Assembly (NCBI GenBank): GCA_031257455.1
Contig: JAIROQ010000157.1
Location: 1-8,624 of the forward strand
DNA length: 8,624 nucleotides
From: Prevotellaceae bacterium
GTDB lineage: Bacteria; Bacteroidota; Bacteroidia; Bacteroidales; UBA932
Direction: 5' to 3'
In this document: piece by piece, positions 1 to 5,304 of the stretch
Layout of the letters: each line of letters begins with the position of its first letter
Numbering within the stretch: the stretch's first letter is position 1
Position numbers and translations under genes: made by a program
The notes under the pieces: generated by a model
What the model saw: only the letters and a program-made list of their open reading frames with translations
Databases searched by the model: none
Told to the model about the DNA's origin: nothing

Positions 1-98
1 GGCCATGCGCCACCGCAGAGAAATTGATTGATTTGTTTTCATAATCGTTTATTTGTTTAATTGTTGAGTTGTTTATTTGATTATTTGGCGTTAGCCAA
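1..98. other. T-rich low-complexity gap, possible 3' end of an upstream gene
   Basis: The first 25 or so bases are GC-rich and could be the tail of a plus-strand gene that begins outside the window. One frame stays open to TAA at 42-44 and reads PCATAEKLIDLFS, but the other two plus frames also close within the first 30 bases, so the frame cannot be chosen. Positions 28-86 are T-rich and weakly repetitive: GTTTATTTG occurs at 47-55 and again at 71-79. A small hairpin, TTGGC-GTTA-GCCAA, sits at 85-98. Nothing else is recognised here. Confidence 0.3.
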
Positions 99-129
99 CT
101 CATACTTCATACCTCATACTTCATACCTC
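99..129. repeat. Heptanucleotide tandem repeat, left tract
   Basis: Four 7-bp units of the form (C/T)TCATAC run from 99 to 126, followed by a partial unit CTC at 127-129. Read on the minus strand the units are GTATGAG or GTATGAA. This is the same repeat family as the tract at 8577-8624, in the opposite orientation. The repeat and period are directly visible. Any function, such as phase variation or a recombination site, is unknown, and no gene start lies close by. Confidence 0.8.
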
Positions 130-133
130 TTTT

Positions 134-207
134 GCGGCTTCGGGATTGTTTTGCACTTAATTTATCCCCAAACAAACACTTCATTCCAAAACAATCCCTC
201 ATTCCGC
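134..207. repeat. Long inverted repeat
   Basis: A perfect 12-bp inverted repeat, GGGATTGTTTTG at 142-153 and CAAAACAATCCC at 187-198, encloses 33 nt. It is extended outward by a second pair, GCGG at 134-137 with CCGC at 204-207, across unpaired CTTC and TCATT. A dyad this long is unlikely by chance, but no U-run follows on either strand, so an intrinsic terminator is not indicated. It may be a remnant of a mobile repeat or the end of a structured RNA. Confidence 0.6.
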
Positions 208-340
208 ACTGTGTCCACGTAATTCGTGCTGTTCACGTCATTCCTGCTTCCACATGATGGCAGCTTTTATTTGGTCGGTCTTGTTTCGGGAGAACTCTTT
301 TCAGAGTAGTCGGGTATAAAATGTGAAACGCGAACTGTAC
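208..340. other. Non-coding stretch with small dyads
   Basis: No credible gene is seen. There is a short dyad, CACG-TAATT-CGTG, near 217-229 and a compact hairpin, ACTCT-TTTC-AGAGT, at 294-307. Two short segments, GGGTAT at 312-317 and GAAACG at 325-330, are complementary to ATACCC at 364-369 and CGTTTC at 393-398 inside the neighbouring hairpin. They could therefore form an alternative fold with it. Confidence 0.35.
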
Positions 341-466
341 TTATTATTTATTGAGGTTCTCGAATACCCATTCATGTATAAGCAAAAATTCACGTTTCTC
401 TCTCGTGGAGTTTTGCTTTTATTCACATGAATAATTAGAAATTTTCGAGATTTCAATAAATAGAAT
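341..466 (-). ncRNA. Candidate structured RNA: 126-nt imperfect hairpin
   Basis: Segments pair in nested order over the whole length: TTATTA 341-346 with 461-468 (2-nt bulge), TTTATTGA 347-354 with 453-460, TCTCGAA 358-364 with 444-450, ATTCATGT 370-377 with 425-432, AAGCAAAA 380-387 with 411-418, and CACG 391-394 with CGTG 404-407 around a pyrimidine loop. Small internal loops interrupt the rod. A good Bacteroidota promoter-like sequence on the minus strand (507-538) points into it, predicting a transcript start near 500. No U-run terminator is visible, so the 3' end is undefined. The long interrupted rod recalls 6S-type RNAs in general shape only, and no family signature was recognised. A decayed repeat element is the main alternative. 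Confidence 0.4.
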
Positions 467-506
467 AAAAGCGGTCAAAATGTTTTAAAGAACGGTAAAT
501 AGGATG

Positions 507-538
507 CAAAGGTAAGAAAAAATATTTTAATTCAACAA
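507..538 (-). promoter_or_regulatory. Minus-strand Bacteroidota-type promoter facing the hairpin
   Basis: On the minus strand TACCTTTG (507-514) matches the TAnnTTTG -7 box. Two adjacent TTG triplets at 536-538 and 533-535 lie 21 and 18 bp upstream, within the range accepted for the -33 element. Transcription would start near 500 and run into the 341-466 hairpin. No good ORF begins downstream, which favours a non-coding product if the promoter is active. Confidence 0.5.
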
Positions 539-597
539 AACGGCTGGGGTATTTTTTTTCACAGATTAGGGGGGTGCGTGCGCTGCCTGAAACCCCA

Positions 598-987
598 TTA
601 AATACTGTCCAATATTAAATTTCCATCAAAGCCCAGCTTTGTACGCATAGCTTTTGCCACGCGCACATTAATAGCAGATTTGCGCCCTAAAATATCGCTA
701 AATCGCGAATTGGATATTCCGAGAAAAGACGCCATTTCGTTCTTTTTCATGCGGCGGCGAAACATTTCCGCTTCCAGTAATGAAATAATATCATTCTTCT
801 CCGGAAAGGGATATAATTTAAGTATGTCTTTTTCATATTTGGCAGCAGCGGCAGCTAAATTACCGAACTCGTCCACTGCTTTTTTCGGCAAATTTTGAAA
901 TCCGCCGGCCGCAGTGGCTTTGGTAATCAATTCTTCGGAACGTTGCATAACCAAGTCGTATTCTTTCTGTGTGGTAATGGTATTCAT
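598..987 (-). CDS. HigA-type antitoxin, XRE helix-turn-helix
   Basis: This is the probable antitoxin of a type II toxin-antitoxin pair. It should bind and neutralise the HigB-like toxin encoded just upstream and, through its helix-turn-helix, repress their shared promoter. The 129-residue protein has a poorly conserved N-terminal half (about 1-65), with an alanine run at 45-49. Residues about 70-120 form a C-terminal XRE/Cro-type domain, with the helix-turn-helix around MKKNEMASFLGISNSRFSDI and the typical G-R-K segment (101-103) before the last helices. The N-terminal extension before the DNA-binding domain is the HigA arrangement seen with HigB toxins of the YgjN type. The ATG at 985-987 lies 12 nt after the toxin stop, so the two genes are almost certainly co-transcribed. 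The family assignment rests on domain and context, not on close sequence identity. Confidence 0.85.
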   Translation of the reverse strand: MNTITTQKEYDLVMQRSEELITKATAAGGFQNLPKKAVDEFGNLAAAAAKYEKDILKLYPFPEKNDIISLLEAEMFRRRMKKNEMASFLGISNSRFSDILGRKSAINVRVAKAMRTKLGFDGNLILDSI

Positions 988-999
988 ATTTTAAAAAAA

Positions 1000-1293
1000 T
1001 TAAATGGTTGAAGCGTTTATTTTATCATATTCGGCATGTGTTCCCGCAAATCGTATGGATGCAGCGCCGTTAACAAAGACGATAATACATACTACTCTGA
1101 AATCATTTCCTTTTATATCGAAAACATACCGGTCGTTACCCACGTAATCCGCCGTCTTAAATATGGCAAGTAATGCCGCATGATTACGGGCTTCACAAGC
1201 CATCAGCATTTTAATAAACCTGTTCATAGCTTTGCCTGATGAGGCATGCCTGATAACACAGCGGCTTATAATTTGCTGATTAAATACATTCAT
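1000..1293 (-). CDS. HigB-family toxin (mRNA interferase)
   Basis: Toxin of the HigB family (YgjN-like, Pfam HigB_toxin type), which in characterised members cleaves mRNA on translating ribosomes. The C-terminal half carries the family pattern: YVFDIKGNDFRVV at residues 56-68 and IRFAGTHAEYDKI at 80-92, the latter with the conserved G-T-H-x-x-Y-D core. From the ATG at 1291-1293 the protein is 97 residues, the usual size. The open frame extends six codons upstream to a TTG at 1309-1311, but that TTG lies inside the -7 promoter box and would precede the transcript start, so ATG is preferred. The gene order, toxin first then antitoxin, is typical of higBA. The toxin looks intact. Activity is inferred from the family. 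Confidence 0.88.
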   Translation of the reverse strand: MNVFNQQIISRCVIRHASSGKAMNRFIKMLMACEARNHAALLAIFKTADYVGNDRYVFDIKGNDFRVVCIIVFVNGAASIRFAGTHAEYDKINASTI

Positions 1294-1308
1294 TATTTTT
1301 ATTTTTTT

Positions 1309-1316
1309 CAAAGGTA
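1309..1316 (-). promoter_or_regulatory. -7 box of the higBA promoter
   Basis: TACCTTTG on the minus strand matches TAnnTTTG. Transcription is expected about 7 bp downstream, near 1302, leaving a leader of only about 10 nt before the toxin ATG. No convincing TTG -33 element is seen 17-23 bp upstream. That fits a weak or repressible promoter, but weak matches are common. Autoregulation by the HigA-like protein would be expected here from family knowledge. Confidence 0.5.
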
Positions 1317-1409
1317 GAAATAATTTCCAAATATAGAAAATTTTTCTTGTTTTGGATTATCGCTGCTAAATTTTAAATATACGTTCGTTTATTCTAATCT
1401 GTAAAATCT

Positions 1410-1714
1410 GGGTGCATTTCAAATTGTCGCTTTTTTTGACATAATTCACAAAATTTGCAGAATTAACGGCTCACTAATTTTGTACAATCACCAATTGTGA
1501 ATCTCCTACGGAGATTTGTCGGCGTTTTTTTGCATTGATTCTATTGATATGGATGCCCTGACGGGCAATGTACGCACTTAGAATATTCCAAGCATTCATT
1601 CATCAAACGTTTTTCCCGTCAGGGAAAACATATCAATAGAAAAAGGCATCCGTTCTGTTCCGAAACCTCGTAGAGGTTTCCTGTTATCCAAATGCGACAA
1701 TTTGAAATGCACCC
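1410..1714. mobile_element. MITE-like non-coding element with 21-bp terminal inverted repeats
   Basis: The ends 1410-1430 (beginning GGGTGCATTTCAAATT) and 1694-1714 are perfect inverted copies over 21 bp and enclose 305 bp with no ORF. The interior is also symmetrical. Similar hairpins sit near each end: AATCTCC-TAC-GGAGATT at 1500-1516 and GAAACCTC-GTA-GAGGTTTC at 1662-1680. Further pairs are TCTATTGATA 1540-1549 with 1631-1640, and CCCTGACGGG 1556-1565 with CCCGTCAGGG 1615-1624. GGATGCC 1551-1557 with GGCATCC 1645-1651 falls out of nesting order. Local hairpins occur at 1554-1567 and 1611-1628. Size, terminal repeats and lack of coding fit a miniature inverted-repeat element mobilised in trans. 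No target-site duplication is visible at the flanks (AATCT versus TTCAT), and no transposase is in the window. Confidence 0.7.
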
Positions 1715-1771
1715 TTCATGGCACTGCATGGTATTTAATATTACATAACAATTTTAGAAAGCATGTTGCAT

Positions 1772-1806
1772 AAAAAAAGCCCGCAAATCTTTATTTTGCG
1801 GGCTTT
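1772..1806 (-). terminator. Intrinsic terminator of tRNA-Ser
   Basis: A 12-bp perfect stem, AAAGCCCGCAAA at 1776-1787 with its complement at 1795-1806, encloses a 7-nt loop. Read on the minus strand it is followed by a run of U (A-run 1772-1778 on plus). It lies 12 bp past the 3' end of tRNA-Ser, so it is the expected terminator of that transcript. Confidence 0.88.
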
Positions 1807-1816
1807 CGGAACTTTC

Positions 1817-1905
<89 letters not shown>

Positions 1906-1928
1906 GGATGATTTAAAAAAATGGACTG

Positions 1929-1936
1929 CAAAGATA
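1929..1936 (-). promoter_or_regulatory. -7 box of the tRNA-Ser promoter
   Basis: TATCTTTG on the minus strand fits TAnnTTTG and predicts a start near 1922, about 17 nt before the mature tRNA 5' end at 1905. The -33 region holds only a T-run (about 1955-1958). A perfect 12-bp palindrome, ATTTCCGGAAAT at 1942-1953, lies in the spacer between the two elements and could be a protein-binding site. Confidence 0.5.
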
Positions 1937-1973
1937 GTAAAATTTCCGGAAATGAAAATTAAAAAAATTACCG

Positions 1974-1981
1974 TAAGTTTG
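1974..1981 (+). promoter_or_regulatory. -7 box directly ahead of rnhB
   Basis: TAAGTTTG fits TAnnTTTG and ends 5 bp before the GTG start at 1987. A start point about 7 bp downstream would fall on or beside the start codon, so the mRNA would be leaderless. No clear -33 TTG is present. This is a sequence match only. Confidence 0.4.
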
Positions 1982-1986
1982 TACTT

Positions 1987-2595
1987 GTGAAAACGATTTC
2001 TCTTTTACCCTTTGCGCAACCGTACCGCCTTGAAGCCGGCTGCGATGAAGCCGGACGCGGTTGTCTGGCCGGCCCGGTATTTGCTGCCGCTGTTATTTTG
2101 CCGTCCGGTTTCACTCATCCGCTGCTCAATGATAGCAAGCAGATGAGCGAAAATCACCGTAATGTACTGCGTGAAATCATCGAGCGCGAAGCGGTGGCTT
2201 GGGGCGTTGCCAGCCTTACGAATGCAGCGATTGACAAACTGAATATCCTCCGGGCGTCCATCACTGCCATGCACCGCGCATTGGACAATCTGAAAACGCC
2301 GCCCGAATTTATTTTAGTGGACGGCAACCGTTTTTACCCCTACCGGAATATTCCGCATCAATGCGTAGTGAAAGGTGACGCCAAGTATGCTGCGATTGCT
2401 GCGGCTTCGGTGCTTGCCAAAACGCACCGCGATGAATTTATGAAAGCGATTGCCGGCGAATTTCCGCAATACGACTGGGAAAACAACAAGGGCTACCCCA
2501 CCAAAGCCCACCGCGAGGCGCTCCGCAAGTACGGCGCAACGCCTTACCACCGGCGAAGTTTCCGCTTGACGAATACTCAGCTAATGTTCTGCTGA
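1987..2595 (+). CDS. rnhB: Ribonuclease HII
   Basis: RNase HII cuts the RNA strand of RNA-DNA hybrids and starts removal of single ribonucleotides misincorporated in DNA, acting in the cytoplasm. The 202-residue protein matches the family over its full length. It begins with the CDEAGRG motif, carrying metal-binding D20 and E21. Further conserved blocks are LLNDSKQMS (46-54), ILVDGNRF with D112, [23 protein letters not shown] with D131, and [11 protein letters not shown] followed by HREAL. D20, E21, D112 and D131 are the four expected catalytic acidic residues, so the enzyme should be active. The start is GTG at 1987. It places about 15 residues before the catalytic motif, as in related proteins, and there is no nearby ATG. 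The gene converges on the PorP-like gene with an 11-bp gap and has no obvious terminator between. Confidence 0.96.
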   Translation: MKTISLLPFAQPYRLEAGCDEAGRGCLAGPVFAAAVILPSGFTHPLLNDSKQMSENHRNVLREIIEREAVAWGVASLTNAAIDKLNILRASITAMHRALDNLKTPPEFILVDGNRFYPYRNIPHQCVVKGDAKYAAIAAASVLAKTHRDEFMKAIAGEFPQYDWENNKGYPTKAHREALRKYGATPYHRRSFRLTNTQLMFC

Positions 2596-2606
2596 TTTTC
2601 CCGACT

Positions 2607-3695
2607 CTAATAGGGACATCCGCAAGCGGGATTGAGCCTGCGTACTTTTTGCCTGTTCCGGCGATGCTCCCGTTCATCGACAGTTCCGAACGAATAGTAT
2701 AGAAATAATTCATGCGAACCGCTATTCCAGCCGCGCAAATTGCCGCCGGCAGTAATGAAATCGAAGCTGTAGCCCAATTTCAGCAAATAGGTTTCCAAGC
2801 CGACCGACAGCACGCCGGCAAATGTTTGTTGTTGCAAGGGCGTCCGCAATGCCGCGCCGGCAAATAAACCGCCGCTTCGCACGGTAGCGCCGGCAATCAA
2901 ATAATTAAAACCGGCCTGTTGGATATACTTTACCTGTGGTGTTAATACTACGTTTTCAAACATCGTCCATTCGCTCAGCGAATGCAAAGCGCTTTCGCCG
3001 GCAAGCGCAATGGCTGCCTGCACATGCGCCGTAATTTTCATGGACGGGCGTCCGTACGTTATATATGTTTCACCGCCCGATGCGCCGATGTGCTGTACCG
3101 CCACGCCTGCTTGCACAACAGGATGCACCAGCAATAAACCGGCGGCAAAATCCACGCGCTGCGTAGAGAACCCTTCAACCGGAAAATAAGCAGTACTGCC
3201 CGTTCCGACCATATCCGGAAAAACTACGTTTTGCGCATTGCGTTGCAAATTATAAAACACCGCCTGCAACGCCGGACGCAAGATTATATTTTCCGATAAG
3301 GGAAAAGCATACGCATACGCCAGCCCCGCCGAAGTAGTTTGAAACAGGCCTCCCGCTGCGCGGTCGTTCATCACAAACAATCCAAATCCGCTACGCCACG
3401 AGGGAATATAAACGTTCCCGTCAATATAAAAAGTGGTATAAACATTTCCCAGAGCGGTAAATTGACTGCGTGCCGCCGCATTCGCATAATAACGCCCGGA
3501 TGCGCCTGCAAACGCCGGATTGGTATACAATGGGGCGGCATGACCGTTGCTGAAAACCATATCCTGCGCTTCGGCGGAAGATACCGGCGCAAACAATGCT
3601 ATCAAAAACGGCAGGCTAAAAATATGAGAAAATCGTTGCAATAAAAGCAAATTAAAATTTTCGTAAAGATAACTTTTTTTTATAAAAATTTGCAC
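2607..3695 (-). CDS. PorP/SprF family outer-membrane protein (type IX secretion-associated)
   Basis: This is a predicted outer-membrane beta-barrel of the PorP/SprF family, which is found across Bacteroidota. Characterised members belong to or accompany the type IX secretion and gliding machinery. After a hydrophobic signal segment (about residues 26-42) the mature N-terminus starts AQDMVFSNGHAAPLYTNPAFAGA. This is the family hallmark of a QD start followed by x-x-P-x-x-x-N-P-A-F-A-G. Alternating amphipathic strands rich in aromatic and Gly residues follow, ending near LFLYYSFG and a short basic tail with two cysteines. The longest frame starts at GTG 3693-3695, giving an unusually long N-region. 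TTG codons at 3648-3650 or 3639-3641 give a more usual 26-29-residue signal peptide and fit a possible promoter at 3664-3671. No OmpA-like or other type IX partner gene is adjacent, so a role in secretion is inferred from family only. The start site is uncertain. Confidence 0.87.
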   Translation of the reverse strand: MQIFIKKSYLYENFNLLLLQRFSHIFSLPFLIALFAPVSSAEAQDMVFSNGHAAPLYTNPAFAGASGRYYANAAARSQFTALGNVYTTFYIDGNVYIPSWRSGFGLFVMNDRAAGGLFQTTSAGLAYAYAFPLSENIILRPALQAVFYNLQRNAQNVVFPDMVGTGSTAYFPVEGFSTQRVDFAAGLLLVHPVVQAGVAVQHIGASGGETYITYGRPSMKITAHVQAAIALAGESALHSLSEWTMFENVVLTPQVKYIQQAGFNYLIAGATVRSGGLFAGAALRTPLQQQTFAGVLSVGLETYLLKLGYSFDFITAGGNLRGWNSGSHELFLYYSFGTVDEREHRRNRQKVRRLNPACGCPY

Positions 3696-3697
3696 AA
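3664..3697 (-). promoter_or_regulatory. Possible promoter of the PorP/SprF gene
   Basis: TATCTTTA at 3664-3671 on the minus strand is one base off TAnnTTTG, with TTG at 3695-3697 upstream by 23 bp. If it is used, transcription starts near 3657. The GTG at 3693-3695 could then not be the start codon, and a TTG at 3648-3650 or 3639-3641 would be. It overlaps the oppositely directed tRNA promoter. Confidence 0.3.
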
Positions 3698-3720
3698 TTG
3701 AGCAATAAAGGTTACCTTTG
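3689..3720 (+). promoter_or_regulatory. Promoter of initiator tRNA
   Basis: TTTG at 3689-3692, a 20-bp spacer and TACCTTTG at 3713-3720 make one of the best Bacteroidota promoter matches in the window. Transcription should start near 3727, about five bases ahead of the mature tRNA 5' end. Confidence 0.7.
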
Positions 3721-3731
3721 CAAAATCAAAC

Positions 3732-3807
<76 letters not shown>

Positions 3808-3813
3808 AAATTT

Positions 3814-3846
3814 AAAAAGAGGCTGTCTAAAAAGTAGCCTCTTTTT
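3814..3846. terminator. Bidirectional terminator between tRNA-fMet and the phosphatase gene
   Basis: A perfect 11-bp stem, AAAAAGAGGCT at 3814-3824 with AGCCTCTTTTT at 3836-3846, encloses an 11-nt loop. It has a T-run on the plus side and an A-run on the other, so it can stop the plus-strand tRNA transcript and the minus-strand phosphatase transcript ending at 3868. The left arm and loop read GAGGCTGTCTAAAAAG, which resembles terminal repeats of some Bacteroidota insertion sequences. It may descend from such an end. Confidence 0.85.
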
Positions 3847-3867
3847 ATTTTTTAAGCGGATAACCGG

Positions 3868-5103
3868 TTACTTCAATCCGGAAAACTCCACGCCCATTAA
3901 CTCCGCAATGCGTTTCGGAATGTCGGTATTGTCCAGTTTGCCGCTGAAACGTTCGCTGCCTGCGCCAATCGCGTAAATGGGAACCATAATGCCGCTATGT
4001 CCTTTGGTAGGCCAAGCACACCCTGCTTTGCTGTTTATTGCCTGCACAGCGGCAACCGTACTGTCGTTTGACGCGTATTCCAACGAGTGTAGCTGTTCGT
4101 CAAATACCAACGGATTGACGGCATATTTTCCATCGCGTCCCAGCGACAGGCCGCCGGTTTCATGGTCGGCGGTAACAATAATCAACGTTTCATCGGGATG
4201 CCGGCGGTAAAAATCAACAGCTATTTTTATCGCTTCCGAGAAATCGATAGTTTCGTGAATGACCGCTGCGCCATCGTTAGCATGGGCTGCCCAGTCAATT
4301 TGACCGCCTTCTATCATGGCAAAAAATCCTTTGGCGTTGTAAAGCGCCTCGATAGCCGCCTGCGTAATTTGCGGCAAAGTCAAATCGCCTTCTTTACGGT
4401 CAATAGCATAGGGTAGCCGCCGGTGTTCCTTTTCGCTTTCGGCCTGAACAAGCACGATTTTTTCATCGCCGCCGGCCAGTTGCGCTGCGCCTTCGGGGCC
4501 GCGTACAATGCGGTAACCGGCCGTTTCCAATTGTTCATAAACATCCGCCCGGTCGTTTTCTTTTCCCTTTGGATAAATAAATCCGCTGCCGGCAAAAAAT
4601 TCAAAACCGGTGGCTGCGGCTTGGGAGGCGATGTCGTAATAGTTGCTCCGCGACAGGGACGTGGCGTAAAAAGCGCCCGGCGTAGCATGGTCGATACTTA
4701 CGCTGGTGGCAACGCCTATCTTGTAGCCCGCATGGTGCAACGGATAGGTAACGGATGCAAAATGCGTAACGCTATCCGGCGCAATACCCATCATATTATT
4801 ATTTGTTTTATGCCCTGTGGAAAACGCCGTAGCAGCCGCAGACGAACAGGTAACAAGCGAATTTGCCGAATAGGTAGTTACCAAACCGGCAACGGGGAAT
4901 TGCGTAAACGATACATTGCCGCTGCCGTGTGTACCGTTTTTTGCGGCGATATAATCTTCGGTCAGCGTTACGTGCGCCAGCCCCATGCCGTCTCCGATGA
5001 ATAGAAACACATATTTGGGCTGTTGAACCGCTGTCGTGCACGCGGAAAAAATAGTGCAACCAATGATGGCCGTGAATAAAAAGATTTTTTGTTTCATGTT
5101 CAT
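3868..5103 (-). CDS. Alkaline phosphatase, PhoA superfamily lipoprotein
   Basis: A predicted metal-dependent phosphomonoesterase anchored as a lipoprotein. Residues 5-22 form a signal peptide ending in the lipobox IFSAC, with C22 as the lipidated cysteine. The 411-residue protein carries the PhoA-superfamily metal and catalytic blocks in order. These are FIGDGMG (D38), the nucleophile segment VTCSSAAATAFSTGHKT (S87), SIDHATPGAFYA (D138, H139), MIEGGQIDWAAHAND (E265, D270, H274), TADHETGG (D313, H314) and KGHSG (H369). The residue before the nucleophile is Cys86, where E. coli PhoA has Asp101, and Ser88 follows instead of Ala. ATG codons at 5101-5103 and 5095-5097 are both possible, and the second gives a classic MKQK signal start. 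A strong promoter lies at 5127-5157. No phosphate-regulon box was recognised, so phosphate control is not shown. The substrate is unknown. Confidence 0.93.
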   Translation of the reverse strand: MNMKQKIFLFTAIIGCTIFSACTTAVQQPKYVFLFIGDGMGLAHVTLTEDYIAAKNGTHGSGNVSFTQFPVAGLVTTYSANSLVTCSSAAATAFSTGHKTNNNMMGIAPDSVTHFASVTYPLHHAGYKIGVATSVSIDHATPGAFYATSLSRSNYYDIASQAAATGFEFFAGSGFIYPKGKENDRADVYEQLETAGYRIVRGPEGAAQLAGGDEKIVLVQAESEKEHRRLPYAIDRKEGDLTLPQITQAAIEALYNAKGFFAMIEGGQIDWAAHANDGAAVIHETIDFSEAIKIAVDFYRRHPDETLIIVTADHETGGLSLGRDGKYAVNPLVFDEQLHSLEYASNDSTVAAVQAINSKAGCAWPTKGHSGIMVPIYAIGAGSERFSGKLDNTDIPKRIAELMGVEFSGLK

Positions 5104-5126
5104 GTTATTTATGTTATTTATGCTTG

Positions 5127-5157
5127 CAAAGTTACCCTTTATTTTCGAGAGTGCAAA
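5127..5157 (-). promoter_or_regulatory. Promoter of the phosphatase gene
   Basis: On the minus strand TTTG at 5154-5157, a 19-bp spacer and TAACTTTG at 5127-5134 match the Bacteroidota -33/-7 consensus well. The expected start is near 5120. The short leader that follows contains a tandem copy of the 9-mer ATGTTATTT (5102-5110 and 5111-5119 on the plus strand) reaching the start codon. Confidence 0.68.
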
Positions 5158-5190
5158 AAGAATAGAGAAACGGCCAAACGCGCCAAAACC

Positions 5191-5304
5191 CTAATGATAG
5201 CAGGACATAGCCTTTGGCGTTCCGCCAAACAGTTCAACAGGTTCTTCGACTACCATTCTTTCCGGCTCGTCGATTTCGTAAGCAGTGTGTTTTTTTGTGG
5301 ACAT
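5191..5304 (-). CDS. Possible small protein, 37 codons
   Basis: An ATG at 5302-5304 opens a 37-residue frame starting MSTKKHTAYEIDEPERMVVE and ending KAMSCYH before TAG at 5191-5193. The composition looks protein-like: a basic start, an acidic middle (EIDEPER, VVEEPVEL), then a hydrophobic-glycine turn (LFGGTPK). I do not recognise the family. It fills an otherwise empty 277-bp gap between the phosphatase and DUF3667 genes, on the same strand as both. No good TAnnTTTG box is seen within 75 bp upstream. It may be a real small protein, or the N-terminal relic of a lost gene. A small hairpin, TTTGGCG-TTC-CGCCAAA, lies inside it at 5213-5229. Confidence 0.4.
   Translation of the reverse strand: MSTKKHTAYEIDEPERMVVEEPVELFGGTPKAMSCYH

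Noticed and set aside
85..98. Integron attC-like GTTAGCC segment
   Set aside because: It is only a 5-bp hairpin with a GTTA loop. No paired R sites, integrase or cassette structure is seen.
99..129. CRISPR or iteron origin from tandem repeats
   Set aside because: The 7-bp units abut with no spacers, and there is no Rep gene or other origin feature nearby.
340..375. 24-codon minus-strand frame starting MNGYSRTS in the hairpin region (stop further down near 301)
   Set aside because: The frame is very short, lies within a strongly structured segment, and has no sign of selection on codons. It is more likely incidental.
341..466. tmRNA, SRP RNA or RNase P RNA
   Set aside because: No tag-peptide frame, no SRP GGAAGCAG-type loop and no RNase P conserved core can be found. 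Only the rod-like fold is visible.
1410..1714. CRISPR array
   Set aside because: The repeats here are inverted pairs and hairpins, not regularly spaced direct repeats with unique spacers. No cas gene is present.
4423..5004. 193-codon plus-strand frame inside the phosphatase gene
   Set aside because: It is antisense to a gene with clear catalytic motifs. The frame is a by-product of the codon usage of the real gene.
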